A DNA stretch of 64,000 nucleotides, from positions 2,795,001 to 2,859,000 of the forward strand of contig NZ_JARVTG010000001.1 in the NCBI RefSeq assembly GCF_029846635.1. Direction: 5' to 3'. The translations under genes were made by a program, and so were the position numbers. This document shows, piece by piece, positions 8,738 to 17,196 of this stretch. How positions within the stretch are numbered: position 1 is the first letter of the stretch; each line of letters opens with the position of its first letter. A model generated the notes under the pieces. That model had not been told where the DNA came from. It saw only the letters and a list, made by a program, of their open reading frames with translations, and made no database searches. This DNA is from Pokkaliibacter sp. MBI-7. Lineage in GTDB: Bacteria > Pseudomonadota > Gammaproteobacteria > Pseudomonadales > Balneatricaceae.

Positions 8738-9700
8738 ATGGATGTGCAACTGACAGGTGGTCTGCTGATCACCCTGGTCATCGCTGTACTGGCGATGGTG
8801 ATACTGATCAAGGGGCTGCGTATCGTGCAGCAGTCGGAGGCGGTGGTTATTGAACGCCTCGGCAGCTATCACAAGACCCTTGAACCCGGCGTCAACTGGA
8901 TTGTGCCTTTTGTCGACCTGCCGCGGGCGATCAAGGTGAAACGCTACATGGGCGAACATGCGGCGGCCATCATGGTCGAGACCAGCCGTATTGATCGCCG
9001 TGAAACCGTGCTGGACTTCCCCGGCCAGTCGGTGATCACCACCGACAACGTCAGTGTGATGATCAACGGCGTGCTGTATTACCAGATCATCGACCCGCAG
9101 CGGGCGGTCTATCAGGTGGAAAACCTGATCCAGTCTATTGAGGTGCTGGCCAAGACTACCCTGCGTTCAGAGATCGGCAAGATGGAACTGGACAAGCTGT
9201 TTGAGTCGCGTCAGGAAATTAACGCGAGTCTGGAAACCGTACTTGATGAGGCGGCCAACAAATGGGGCGTCAAAGTGACGCGGGTGGAGATTCAGGACAT
9301 CCAGATCCCCGATGAAATTCAGGATGCCATGCGCAAGCAGATGACGGCCGAACGTGAGCGGCGCGCCGTGGTACGGCGGGCCGAAGGTGAGCGTCAGGCC
9401 GCGATCGAAACCGCCGAAGGTGAGCGTCAGGCCGCCATTCTGCGCGCGCAGGGGGAGCGGGAAGCCTCGATTCTGACGGCCGAGGGCCAGCAGCAGGCGA
9501 TCAATCTGCTGACCGAGGCGCTGGGCAGTGATGTCGACAAGAGCAAGGTGATTGGCTATCTGATCGCCAAGGACTACCTCAACACCCTGCCGCAGATTGC
9601 CAAAGACGGCGAACGGGTGTTCCTGCCCTATGAAGCCAGCGCTACCCTCGGCAGCCTCGGCATGATCAGTGAGCTGTTCAGGAAAGATAGCCAGGCCTGA
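8738..9700 (+). CDS. qmcA: SPFH/stomatin-family membrane protein
   Basis: 320-residue QmcA-like stomatin/prohibitin. One N-terminal membrane segment (about 8-28) is followed by the SPFH domain (about 30-210: GLRIVQQSEAVVIERLG, then VITTDNVSVMINGVLYYQI). The coiled-coil region carries repeated AEGERQA units (about 212-260), as in HflK/HflC relatives. It probably forms oligomeric membrane scaffolds with the NfeD protein encoded two genes upstream. RBS AGAAGGAG precedes ATG 8738. The symbol follows the E. coli homologue; local function is unproven. Confidence 0.87.
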   Translation: MDVQLTGGLLITLVIAVLAMVILIKGLRIVQQSEAVVIERLGSYHKTLEPGVNWIVPFVDLPRAIKVKRYMGEHAAAIMVETSRIDRRETVLDFPGQSVITTDNVSVMINGVLYYQIIDPQRAVYQVENLIQSIEVLAKTTLRSEIGKMELDKLFESRQEINASLETVLDEAANKWGVKVTRVEIQDIQIPDEIQDAMRKQMTAERERRAVVRRAEGERQAAIETAEGERQAAILRAQGEREASILTAEGQQQAINLLTEALGSDVDKSKVIGYLIAKDYLNTLPQIAKDGERVFLPYEASATLGSLGMISELFRKDSQA

Positions 9701-9771
9701 GTGGCTTAAGGTTGGCTAAAGGATCGGCAGCTAGTGTTCGCTGCGTGGGTGAGCATGGATAAGGGTACACA

Positions 9772-10440
9772 ATGCGTATATTGATGGTGGAAGACGATCA
9801 GGCGCTGGCAGAGGTGCTGGTCAGAGGGCTGCAGAAGGCCGGTGATGTGGTGGACTGGGTCAGTCGTGGCCAGCAGGCCTGGACGGCGCTGCATACCAGC
9901 ACCGAACATTTCGACCTGCTGGTACTGGATCTGGGCCTGCCTGATGGCGATGGCCTGAGTCTGCTGCGCAAGCTGCGTAACGAGGGTAATACCATGCCCA
10001 CCCTGATTCTCACCGCCCGCGATGCACTGGAAGACCGGGTTAGCGGGCTGGATGCCGGGGCCGATGACTATCTGGTCAAACCCTTTGAACTGGCCGAATT
10101 ACAGGCCCGGCTGCGGGCACTGGGGCGGCGTCAGCGCGGCAAAAGCTCGGAAGAGTGGCGGCTCGGGGCATTACGGCTGGACCCCGGACAGCTGCGAGCG
10201 TGGCTGAGTGAGGCGGATCTGCAGCTCAACCGCCGTGAGTTCATGCTGCTGCGCGCACTGGCGGAACGCTCCGGGCAGGTCATCACCCGCAGCCGGCTGG
10301 AAGAACAGCTGTACGGCTGGGGTGAAGAGGTGGAGAGCAACACGCTGGAAGTGCACATCCACCATCTGCGGAAAAAGCTCGGCAAAGATGCTATTCGCAC
10401 CGTACGCGGCGTGGGCTACCGGCTGGAGCTGGCTGAATGA
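9772..10440 (+). CDS. OmpR/PhoB-type response regulator (QseB/PmrA-like)
   Basis: 222 residues. The receiver domain (1-115) has the acidic pocket E7-D8-D9, phospho-acceptor D53 in LVLDLGLPDGDG, T81 and K103. The winged-helix Trans_reg_C domain (about 130-220) ends in the standard IRTVRGVGYRL. It accepts phosphate from the kinase encoded next and acts as a DNA-binding regulator. Its stop codon overlaps the kinase start (ATGA, 10437-10440). The gene set it controls is not visible here. Closest in style to QseB, PmrA and TctD. Confidence 0.9.
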   Translation: MRILMVEDDQALAEVLVRGLQKAGDVVDWVSRGQQAWTALHTSTEHFDLLVLDLGLPDGDGLSLLRKLRNEGNTMPTLILTARDALEDRVSGLDAGADDYLVKPFELAELQARLRALGRRQRGKSSEEWRLGALRLDPGQLRAWLSEADLQLNRREFMLLRALAERSGQVITRSRLEEQLYGWGEEVESNTLEVHIHHLRKKLGKDAIRTVRGVGYRLELAE

Positions 10441-11777
10441 GTCTGCGCCGTATCCTGCTGGTGACGGTGCTGAGTCTGGTGGCCATAGGCCAGATCACCA
10501 GTTTTGTCTGGATCTACAGCGAAGGGCAGGAAGAAATGGAGGAGGTGCTCGACAGCGACCTGCTCAGTCAGGCTGGCTGGACCAGCCTGTGGCTGAAGAA
10601 CCTGCCGGCCGAAGACACCGAAAAGATCGCCACCAATCTGACTGAGCGCCAGTTTGAAGGGCTGCCCGCCGACTGGGTGATGGATCAGGGCTACCATCTG
10701 GTCAGTTCGCGGTTGCAGTTATGGGATGCCAAACTGCAACGCTGGTGGCCGGAGGACTTACCGCGTGAGCCGATCGAGAAGGCCGGGTTTGGCTGGCATG
10801 ACTTTGGCGGCCTGCGCTGGCGTACTTTCGATCTGGTGCTGGACGACGTACCGATCCGTGCCCGCCTGTGGCAGTCGCTGGACGTACGCGATGTGGCGCT
10901 GGAAGAAACGCTGGAAGCGATGTTGCTACCCAACATCGCCGTGCTGGTGCTGCTGCTGTTTATTCTCGGTATCGTTATTCACCGCAGCCTGTCGCCATTG
11001 TCGGTGCTGGCACAGCGTCTGAGCAGACGCCCTGCCGATGATCTCAGCACCCTGCCATCACCGTCGCGTACCGAAGAGATTCAGCAGCTCACGCAAAGCC
11101 TTAACGGCTGGATTCTGCGCCTCAACGATACCCTGCAGCGCGAGCGGGGGTTTGCCTCTGATGTCGCCCATGAACTGCGCTCGCCGCTGGCAGCACTGCA
11201 GCTGCAGCTGGATGAGTTCAGTGCCGATCAGCCCGGTATCACTCAGGCTCGCAACAGCGTGCGGCGGCTGGCGCGGGTGGTGGACCAGCTGCTCAGTCTG
11301 GCGCGGCTGGAACACCGGCTGGCGACCTTACGTTTGCAGCCGGTAGCACTGGATACCCTGCTGGAAGAGCTGCTCGGTGAAATGGCCGATCAGGTGCTGG
11401 CCAAGGGTAAGGAAATTGAGCTGACCGGACAGGCGGGCGAAGTGCAGAGCGAACCCATCCTGCTCAGCGTGGTGCTGCGCAACCTGCTGGAAAACGCCAG
11501 CAAATACAGTGATGCCGGCAGCCTGATTGAAGTGGAACTGCGCGAAAACGACAGTGAAGTGCTGTGTCTGGTGCGTGACCGGGGCGCCGGGATTCCCGCC
11601 GCCCGCCGCAGCGAAGTGCAGCAGCGTTTTGTGCGGCTGGATACTGGCCGCGACGGCGCGGGTCTGGGGCTGGCGATTGTTGGCCGCATCTGTGATGCGC
11701 TGCATATCGACTGGCAGCTGCAGGACCGCGATGACGGTCAGAACGGGCTGCAGGTGTATCTGCGCTGGCCGCGCTGA
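10437..11777 (+). CDS. Two-component sensor histidine kinase (QseC/PmrB-like)
   Basis: 446 residues. Transmembrane helices lie at about 4-26 and 160-183, bracketing a periplasmic sensor of roughly 130 residues rich in W and acidic residues. A HAMP-like linker follows, then the phospho-acceptor H245 in VAHELRSP, N-box NLLENASKYS, G1 DRGAGIP and G2 GAGLGLAIV. It phosphorylates the regulator it overlaps by 4 bp. The acidic patch in the sensor domain (EEMEEVLDSD, near residues 35-45) resembles metal-binding or cationic-peptide sensors, but the signal is unknown. A strong terminator follows the gene. Confidence 0.9.
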   Translation: MSLRRILLVTVLSLVAIGQITSFVWIYSEGQEEMEEVLDSDLLSQAGWTSLWLKNLPAEDTEKIATNLTERQFEGLPADWVMDQGYHLVSSRLQLWDAKLQRWWPEDLPREPIEKAGFGWHDFGGLRWRTFDLVLDDVPIRARLWQSLDVRDVALEETLEAMLLPNIAVLVLLLFILGIVIHRSLSPLSVLAQRLSRRPADDLSTLPSPSRTEEIQQLTQSLNGWILRLNDTLQRERGFASDVAHELRSPLAALQLQLDEFSADQPGITQARNSVRRLARVVDQLLSLARLEHRLATLRLQPVALDTLLEELLGEMADQVLAKGKEIELTGQAGEVQSEPILLSVVLRNLLENASKYSDAGSLIEVELRENDSEVLCLVRDRGAGIPAARRSEVQQRFVRLDTGRDGAGLGLAIVGRICDALHIDWQLQDRDDGQNGLQVYLRWPR

Positions 11778-11834
11778 TCAGCAACCTGCTCTTTGCGGAG
11801 CGCAGACAGACGCAGCCATCCTGAGCACCTTCCG

Positions 11835-11870
11835 ACACCACGGCGCTGATAGCGGCCCGTGGTGTTTTTT
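11835..11870 (+). terminator. Rho-independent terminator after the two-component operon
   Basis: ACACCACGG (11835-11843) pairs with CCGTGGTGT (11857-11865), loop 13 nt, followed by six T (11865-11870). It ends the regulator/kinase transcript before the convergent flavin reductase gene. Confidence 0.8.
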
Positions 11871-11881
11871 CTTTGTCAGCC

Positions 11882-12460
11882 TTACTCGCCGTCGGCGCTG
11901 CCATTGACGCTGAAGGCATCGCCGGTGGCAAAGAACGCCCCTCCCGCCACGTAGTGCAGCGAGCGCGGCGCCTCTCCTTCGAAGTGCCAGCGACCCTCGC
12001 TGAAGGCGCGCCGGTCTGCTCTGGCCGCCACCACTTCGCCAATAAACAGATCGTAGCGCTGCTGGTTGTGCGGCTCGTTGATGATGCGGCATTCCAGATA
12101 AGCCAAGCAGCCATCGGCCAGCGGCACATCAATGGCCGAGCCGCTATGGCTGGCGATAGCAAACTGACGGAATTTATCCCCATCACGACCGGAACAGGTA
12201 CCGACATCCATGGTCAGCTGTGCCTGTTCTGTGGAAGGCACCTGCAGTGCAAACACGCCTGAGGCTTCCATCAGTTCGCGGGTCAGGGTGTTGCGATCCA
12301 CCACGACCAGCACTTTGGGCGGGTCAAAGTCGAGCGGCATGGCCCAGGCGGCCGCCATGATATTGCGCTGGCCGTGGGCGGCACTGCTGACCAGCACGGT
12401 CGGGCCGTGATTGAGCAGACGATAGGCTTTGGGCAGTTCAACGGGGTCAAGATAAGACAC
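11882..12460 (-). CDS. Flavin reductase-like FMN-binding protein (DIM6/NTAB)
   Basis: 192-residue FMN-binding split-barrel protein of the flavin reductase family. The N-terminal NHGPTVLVSSAAHGQRNIMAAAW segment (divided here around the FMN phosphate contacts) and PLDFDPPKVLVVVDRNTLT, then SGVFALQVPS, are typical. These enzymes reduce FMN with NAD(P)H or bind flavin in ester/flavoprotein roles. It is divergent from the DUF1185 gene, and a perfect 16-bp palindrome lies in the shared promoter region, so it may belong to the same regulon. It is a different subfamily from the second reductase at 15745. Confidence 0.8.
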   Translation of the reverse strand: MSYLDPVELPKAYRLLNHGPTVLVSSAAHGQRNIMAAAWAMPLDFDPPKVLVVVDRNTLTRELMEASGVFALQVPSTEQAQLTMDVGTCSGRDGDKFRQFAIASHSGSAIDVPLADGCLAYLECRIINEPHNQQRYDLFIGEVVAARADRRAFSEGRWHFEGEAPRSLHYVAGGAFFATGDAFSVNGSADGE

Positions 12461-12616
12461 GGTCGGGCATTCTCCGGTACGACATCAGGATGCGGGGGGC
12501 TCGGGGTGTGGCCACAGGCTCACTGGCTAGCTTTATAGGTGCGCTCGCAGCGGATTACCAGAGCCGGTCCCTGACCTGTTCAGGCTTTGATCAAGATAGC
12601 AATTGCACAAAATATA

Positions 12617-12632
12617 TTATGGTATACCATAA
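12617..12632. promoter_or_regulatory. Perfect 16-bp palindrome, predicted GntR operator
   Basis: TTATGGTATACCATAA is a perfect palindrome in the A+T-rich gap between the divergent flavin reductase and DUF1185 genes. The identical 16-mer recurs at 19670-19685. The form matches operators of FadR/FCD-type GntR regulators (short dyad around a TGGTATACCA core), and such a regulator is encoded at 16438. Binding is inferred. Confidence 0.75.
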
Positions 12633-12663
12633 GACGGAATACTTAATTGTGCAGGAGCAGACC

Positions 12664-13254
12664 ATGAGCTTTGAAATTCGCAAGATCGTCAGCCATGTCG
12701 AGCAAACCTTTATCGAAGGCGGCAAAGCCGCAGAACAACCGGTGACCATGGCCGGGCTGGCGGTGGTGATCACCAACCCCTGGCTGGGGCGTGGGTTTGT
12801 CGACGACCTGCAGCCCGAGATCAAGGCAGGCTGCTCCGATCTGGGTGCGCTGATGGTGGAAAAGCTCACCGCGCTGGTGGGCGGCGCGCACCGGGTTGAA
12901 GCGTATGGCAAGGCAGCGGTGGTCGGCGCTGAAGGTGAGATCGAGCATGCTTCGGGAGTGATCCATACCCTGCGCTTTGGCAATCACTACCGTCAGGCAG
13001 TGAATGCCAAGAGCTACCTGAGTTTTACCAACAAGCGTGGCGGCCCCGGCACCTCGATCCAGATTCCGATGATGCACAAGGATGACGAAGGCCTGCGTTC
13101 GCACTACATCACGCTGGAAATGCAGATCGAAGATGCGCCCCGTGCCAATGAAATCGTCGTCGTGCTCGGTGCCTCTGACGGTGGCCGCCTGCATCCACGG
13201 ATCGGCAACCGTTACCTCGATCTGCAGCAGCTGGCGGCGGAACAGGCTGGCTGA
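12664..13254 (+). CDS. DUF1185 (amino acid synthesis family) protein
   Basis: 196 residues matching the family named amino acid synthesis (PF06684), a fold known from structural genomics whose reaction has not been established as far as I know. Landmarks are VTMAGLAVVITNPWLGRGFVDDL, a central VEAYGKAAVVG, KRGGPGTSIQIPMMHKDDEGLRSHY (shown by its key GGPG and HKDD elements) and a C-terminal HPRIGN. ATG 12664 follows AGGAGCAG; the frame is open upstream to 12490 across the palindrome, which argues against the longer start. First gene of a rightward operon with a hydrolase, an aldehyde dehydrogenase and a flavin reductase. Confidence 0.8.
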   Translation: MSFEIRKIVSHVEQTFIEGGKAAEQPVTMAGLAVVITNPWLGRGFVDDLQPEIKAGCSDLGALMVEKLTALVGGAHRVEAYGKAAVVGAEGEIEHASGVIHTLRFGNHYRQAVNAKSYLSFTNKRGGPGTSIQIPMMHKDDEGLRSHYITLEMQIEDAPRANEIVVVLGASDGGRLHPRIGNRYLDLQQLAAEQAG

Positions 13255-13276
13255 GCCACCACAGGGAGACAGGGCT

Positions 13277-14107
13277 ATGCATCCTTCGATGGCACAGACG
13301 ACCCCGGCGGGCACCAGTTACCTCTGTCAGGGCAGTGGCAGGCCGGTAGTGCTGATTCATGGCGTGGGACTGAACAAGGAGATGTGGGGCGGGCAGTTTG
13401 TCGGCCTCGCACCACGCTATCAGGTCATCGCCTACGACATGCTCGGTCATGGCGCCAGCCAGCCACCGGCCAGCGATGCCACACTGGCCAGTTATGCCGC
13501 CCAGCTGGCCGAACTGCTGGATCATCTGCAGCTGGCGCAGGCAACGGTGATCGGCTTCTCTATGGGCGGGCTGGTGGCACGGGCATTTGCTTTGCATTAC
13601 CCGGAACGTTTGCAGGGGCTGGTGATTCTCAACAGTGTCTTCAGACGTACGGCAGAACAGCGTCAGGGTGTTCTCGCCCGTACTGATCAGGCGGCGGCTA
13701 TGGGGCCTGATGCCAACGCGGAAGCCGCGCTGGCGCGCTGGTTCAGTCAGGAATATCAGGCTGCCAGCGCTGCCCAGATCAGCGCCATCCGGCAGATTCT
13801 GGCAGGCAACGACCCGCAGGGTTACCTGACCACTTACCGGCTGTTTGCCACCGAAGATATGTACGGTGCGGAGGCGCTGGACTCCATCAAAGTGCCGACA
13901 CTGATCGCTACCGGCGAGCTGGATCCCGGCTCGACCCCGGAAATGGCCCGCCAGCTGGCGGACTGCATCACCGGAGCGGAAGTCGTGGTACTGCGCGAAC
14001 AGCGCCACATGATGGCAGTGGAAGCACCAAAAGAAGTCAATCAGATGCTGCTGCGCTTTCTGCGCCGGATTGAGAGCCCGTTGCAGCTGAGCGGGCGGGC
14101 CTCGTAA
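13277..14107 (+). CDS. Alpha/beta hydrolase (PcaD/RutD-like)
   Basis: 276 residues of the alpha/beta hydrolase fold. The oxyanion HGVG is at 28-31, nucleophile S95 in GFSMGG, acid D216 in GELDPGS, and base H244 in EQRHMM. The overall pattern resembles 3-oxoadipate enol-lactonase and RutD-type hydrolases that open lactones, carbamates or similar intermediates. It begins 22 bp after the DUF1185 gene with GGGAGACAGGG as ribosome site. An in-frame extension to 13082 lies inside the upstream gene and is rejected. Substrate unknown; the operon suggests a ring or amide cleavage step in a catabolic path. Confidence 0.85.
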   Translation: MHPSMAQTTPAGTSYLCQGSGRPVVLIHGVGLNKEMWGGQFVGLAPRYQVIAYDMLGHGASQPPASDATLASYAAQLAELLDHLQLAQATVIGFSMGGLVARAFALHYPERLQGLVILNSVFRRTAEQRQGVLARTDQAAAMGPDANAEAALARWFSQEYQAASAAQISAIRQILAGNDPQGYLTTYRLFATEDMYGAEALDSIKVPTLIATGELDPGSTPEMARQLADCITGAEVVVLREQRHMMAVEAPKEVNQMLLRFLRRIESPLQLSGRAS

Positions 14108-14241
14108 GCGCGTGGCGGCGCCTGTGTGCCAGCAGGCCGCGTGGGCACACCGCCGCATCGCTGTATCAAGTCAGCACACCAGTACCACCACGGCACTCAC
14201 TGAATCTGCCAGACAGAGCAAAGCACGACGGAGGACAGGGT

Positions 14242-15723
14242 ATGGCGTTAACGCAATTCCAGATGTGTATTGATGGGCAATGGCTGCCTGCCCGCAGCGG
14301 ACAGACCTTTCGCAGTTTCGACCCGTCCACGGCCGAGCCCTGGGCGGAGCTGCCCGATGCCAGCGCAGACGATGTCGATCTGGCGGTGCAGGCGGCCCAG
14401 CGTGCCTTTGACAGTCCGGCCTGGCGCGGGCTGACGGCCACGGCGCGGGGTAAGCTGCTGCGGCGTCTGGGTGACCTGATTGCGCAACACAAGGAAGCAC
14501 TGGCACAGCTGGAAAGCCGCGACAACGGCAAGCTGATCCGCGAAACCCGTGGACAGGTGGGTTATCTGCCTGAGTTCTTCTATTACAACGCCGGGCTGGC
14601 CGACAAGCTCGAAGGGGGCACGCTGCCACTGGATAAAACGGATCTGTTTGCCTACACCGTGCACGAACCACTGGGTGTGGTGGCCGGCATCATCCCCTGG
14701 AACAGCCCGCTGTACCTGACCGCGATCAAACTGGCCCCCGCCCTGGCGGCGGGCAACACCATCGTACTCAAACCCTCCGAACATGCGTCCGCGACCGTGC
14801 TGGAGCTGGCCCGGCTGGCCCTTGAGGCCGGTATTCCGCCCGGCGTGGTCAATGTCGTGACCGGCTTTGGCCCGACCACGGGGGCGGCGCTGAGCAGCCA
14901 TCCGCTGGTACGCAAAGTGGCCTTTACCGGCGGTATGCAGGCGGCCCGTCATGTGGTGCGCAGCAGTGCGGAAAACTTCGCCCGGCTGTCGCTCGAACTG
15001 GGTGGCAAGTCACCCAACATCATCTTCGCCGATGCCGATCTCGACAGCGCCCTCAACGGCGTGGTGGCCGGCATCTATGCCGCTTCCGGACAGAGCTGTG
15101 TAGCCGGTTCACGGCTGCTGGTACAGCGCGATATCTACGACCAGTTCGTCAGCCGGCTGGCGGCACGGGCAGAACAGATCTGCATCGGCCATCCGCAGCT
15201 GGACAGCAGCGAAATGGGGCCGATGGCCACCGCGCAGCAGCTGGCGGTCGTGGAGTCGCTGGTGGCGAAGGCTCAGGCCGAAGGCGCGCGGCTGCGCACC
15301 GGCGGCAAGCGCCCTGATCTGGACAGTCAGGGCTGGTATTACCGGCCGACGCTGCTGGAGTGTGATCGCCACGCCATGAGCATCATGCAGGAAGAAGTAT
15401 TCGGTCCGGTGGCGGCGGTGATGCCCTTCGATGATGAAGCACATGCGCTGGCGCTGGCCAACGACAGCCAGTTCGGGCTCGCTGCGGGTATCTGGACCCG
15501 TGATCTGGGTCGTGCGCACCGGCTGGCGCGGGGCATCCGCTCCGGCATCATCTGGGTCAACACCTACCGTGCGGTGTCCGCGATGGCGCCGATTGGCGGC
15601 TTTAACCACAGTGGCTACGGCCGCGAAAGCGGTATCGACTCAGTGCTGGCCTACAGCGAAACCAAGACGGTATGGATCAACCTGTCACAGGCGCCCATGC
15701 CTGACCCTTTTGTGATGCGTTAA
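14242..15723 (+). CDS. NAD(P)-dependent aldehyde dehydrogenase
   Basis: 493-residue aldehyde dehydrogenase of typical length. The general base is E252 in LELGGKSPN, the catalytic cysteine C286 in GQSCVAGSR, and the cofactor-binding IIPWNSPLY and KPSEHA motifs come before them. Betaine aldehyde/gamma-aminobutyraldehyde dehydrogenase relatives share this look, which fits the polyamine-type importer of the same region. It oxidises an aldehyde to a carboxylate. It lies 134 bp after the hydrolase in an apparent operon with the downstream flavin reductase. The exact substrate is not inferable. Confidence 0.87.
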   Translation: MALTQFQMCIDGQWLPARSGQTFRSFDPSTAEPWAELPDASADDVDLAVQAAQRAFDSPAWRGLTATARGKLLRRLGDLIAQHKEALAQLESRDNGKLIRETRGQVGYLPEFFYYNAGLADKLEGGTLPLDKTDLFAYTVHEPLGVVAGIIPWNSPLYLTAIKLAPALAAGNTIVLKPSEHASATVLELARLALEAGIPPGVVNVVTGFGPTTGAALSSHPLVRKVAFTGGMQAARHVVRSSAENFARLSLELGGKSPNIIFADADLDSALNGVVAGIYAASGQSCVAGSRLLVQRDIYDQFVSRLAARAEQICIGHPQLDSSEMGPMATAQQLAVVESLVAKAQAEGARLRTGGKRPDLDSQGWYYRPTLLECDRHAMSIMQEEVFGPVAAVMPFDDEAHALALANDSQFGLAAGIWTRDLGRAHRLARGIRSGIIWVNTYRAVSAMAPIGGFNHSGYGRESGIDSVLAYSETKTVWINLSQAPMPDPFVMR

Positions 15724-15744
15724 TGGCGTTCGAGGTACAGCAAG

Positions 15745-16230
15745 ATGATTGATGCAGCGGTATACAAAGAAGTCATGGGGTCGTTTCCCACCGGGGTGAC
15801 CGTGATTACGACGCTTGATCAGCAGGGGGCAGTGGTCGGGATGACCGCCAGCGCCTTCAGTGCGCTGTCACTGGACCCGGCGCTGGTGTTGTTCTGTCCG
15901 AACTACAGCGCCGACTCCTACCCGGTGCTGCGTGAACGTCAGCAGTTTGCGATTCATCTGCTGGCGGCCGGACAGCAGGGCATGGCCTATGCGTTTGCCA
16001 GCAAGGGGCGCGATAAGGCCAAAGATGTGAGCTGGCAGCTGAGCGAGCGCGGCAACCCGCTGCTGGAAGGCGCGACCGCGATCATCGAGTGCACGCTCTG
16101 GCGCGAATACGAAGGCGGGGATCACGCCATCATTGTCGGCGCGGTAGAGAATCTGATCGTACCGGAGCAGCCACTGCTGCCGATGCTGTATCACCGTGGC
16201 AAGCTGGGAGAGATGCCGCAGCTGGCCTGA
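15745..16230 (+). CDS. Flavin reductase (RutF/HpaC type)
   Basis: 161-residue NAD(P)H:flavin oxidoreductase of the small reductase component family. It starts with FPTGVTVITT, then GMTASAFSALSLDP (flavin-binding loop), FAIHLLAAGQ, and ends with the family YHRGKLGEM. Such proteins hand free reduced FMN to a two-component monooxygenase. The candidate partner is the luciferase-like monooxygenase at 25477. It lies 21 bp after the aldehyde dehydrogenase, so it is probably in the same operon. Confidence 0.87.
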   Translation: MIDAAVYKEVMGSFPTGVTVITTLDQQGAVVGMTASAFSALSLDPALVLFCPNYSADSYPVLRERQQFAIHLLAAGQQGMAYAFASKGRDKAKDVSWQLSERGNPLLEGATAIIECTLWREYEGGDHAIIVGAVENLIVPEQPLLPMLYHRGKLGEMPQLA

Positions 16231-16272
16231 GTACGGGCCGCTGTCATGCACCGGTCACACCATGATGTCATC

Positions 16273-16282
16273 TGGTATACGG
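16273..16282. promoter_or_regulatory. Partial GntR-operator match upstream of gntR
   Basis: TGGTATACGG shares eight of ten positions with the TGGTATACCA core of the two perfect palindromes. It lies 165 bp before the regulator start. Possible autoregulation; weak evidence on its own. Confidence 0.3.
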
Positions 16283-16437
16283 CATACACGCGATGTGGAT
16301 GGCCGGTGAGCATGCTACACTTGCCGGCACTGTCGCCCTGTGTGTGCCGGCCAGCCATGCCTGCGCCGGGCGTGTTTCCCGATTCATCTGCTGCCATTGT
16401 GCTGTGATTGATGCCAGCCCCAGAACGAGCTGCTGCC

Positions 16438-17193
16438 ATGCTACGAATGCCCCTCGATGACAACTTCAAGGTCAGTCGTAATCCCGTTACCCTGCGCGAG
16501 ATCGTCCTCGATAAACTGCGCAGTGCCATCATGAATTTCCAGCTGCTGCCGGGTGATCGCCTGGTCGAACGTGACCTGTGTGATCGTCTTGGCGTCAGCC
16601 GTACCTCGGTGCGCGAGGCGCTGCGTCATCTGGAGTCGGAGGGGCTGGTCGAGTTTGATGGCTCCAAAGGCCCGCGGGTGGCGGTGATCACCCTGGCCGA
16701 TGCCTGCGATATCTATGAGCTGCGTATGGTGCTGGAAGGGCTGATCGTGCAGCTGTTTACCCTCAATGCCCGTGCCGCTGACATCACGGCGCTGGAGCAG
16801 GCGCTGGAAGCCAACAGTCAGGCACTGCAGAGCGGTGAGCTGACGCAGGTGCTGGAGACCGTGCAGCATTTCTATGAAGTGCTGATGGAAGGTGCCGGTA
16901 ACCGCATCGCTGCCACCCAGCTGCGCCAGCTGCAGGCCCGTATCAGCTATCTGCGTGCTACTTCGGTATCGCAGAAAAACCGCCGTGCCAGCAGCAATGA
17001 GGAAATGCAGCAGATCGTCGCGGCGATCAAAACCGGAGATCCGCAGCGAGCGCATCAGGCCTCGGTGGACCACGTACGCTCCGCTGCCCGAGTGGCGCTG
17101 GATTATCTGCGTGCCCAGCAGGATGGCGAGGCGGAGCAGGGCCGTGATATCACCAATCCCATCGTCGTTGATGAGCCGCGTATCGGGCGCTGA
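16438..17193 (+). CDS. GntR-family (FCD) transcriptional regulator
   Basis: 251 residues from ATG 16438 (ATGs at 16411 and 16447 are alternatives; no ribosome site decides). The winged helix covers about residues 18-75 (PGDRLVERDLCDRLGVSRTSVREALRHLE), followed by an all-helical FCD effector domain (about 90-230). FCD proteins bind small carboxylates. It sits in the middle of the flavin-linked catabolic set and is the obvious candidate to bind the TTATGGTATACCATAA palindromes. The NUDIX gene starts 3 bp after its stop, so the two are co-transcribed. Confidence 0.85.
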   Translation: MLRMPLDDNFKVSRNPVTLREIVLDKLRSAIMNFQLLPGDRLVERDLCDRLGVSRTSVREALRHLESEGLVEFDGSKGPRVAVITLADACDIYELRMVLEGLIVQLFTLNARAADITALEQALEANSQALQSGELTQVLETVQHFYEVLMEGAGNRIAATQLRQLQARISYLRATSVSQKNRRASSNEEMQQIVAAIKTGDPQRAHQASVDHVRSAARVALDYLRAQQDGEAEQGRDITNPIVVDEPRIGR

Positions 17194-17196
17194 GCC

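Noticed and set aside
12490..12663. Longer N-terminus of the DUF1185 protein
   Set aside because: It would run through the perfect operator palindrome and lacks homology; ATG 12664 has the ribosome site.
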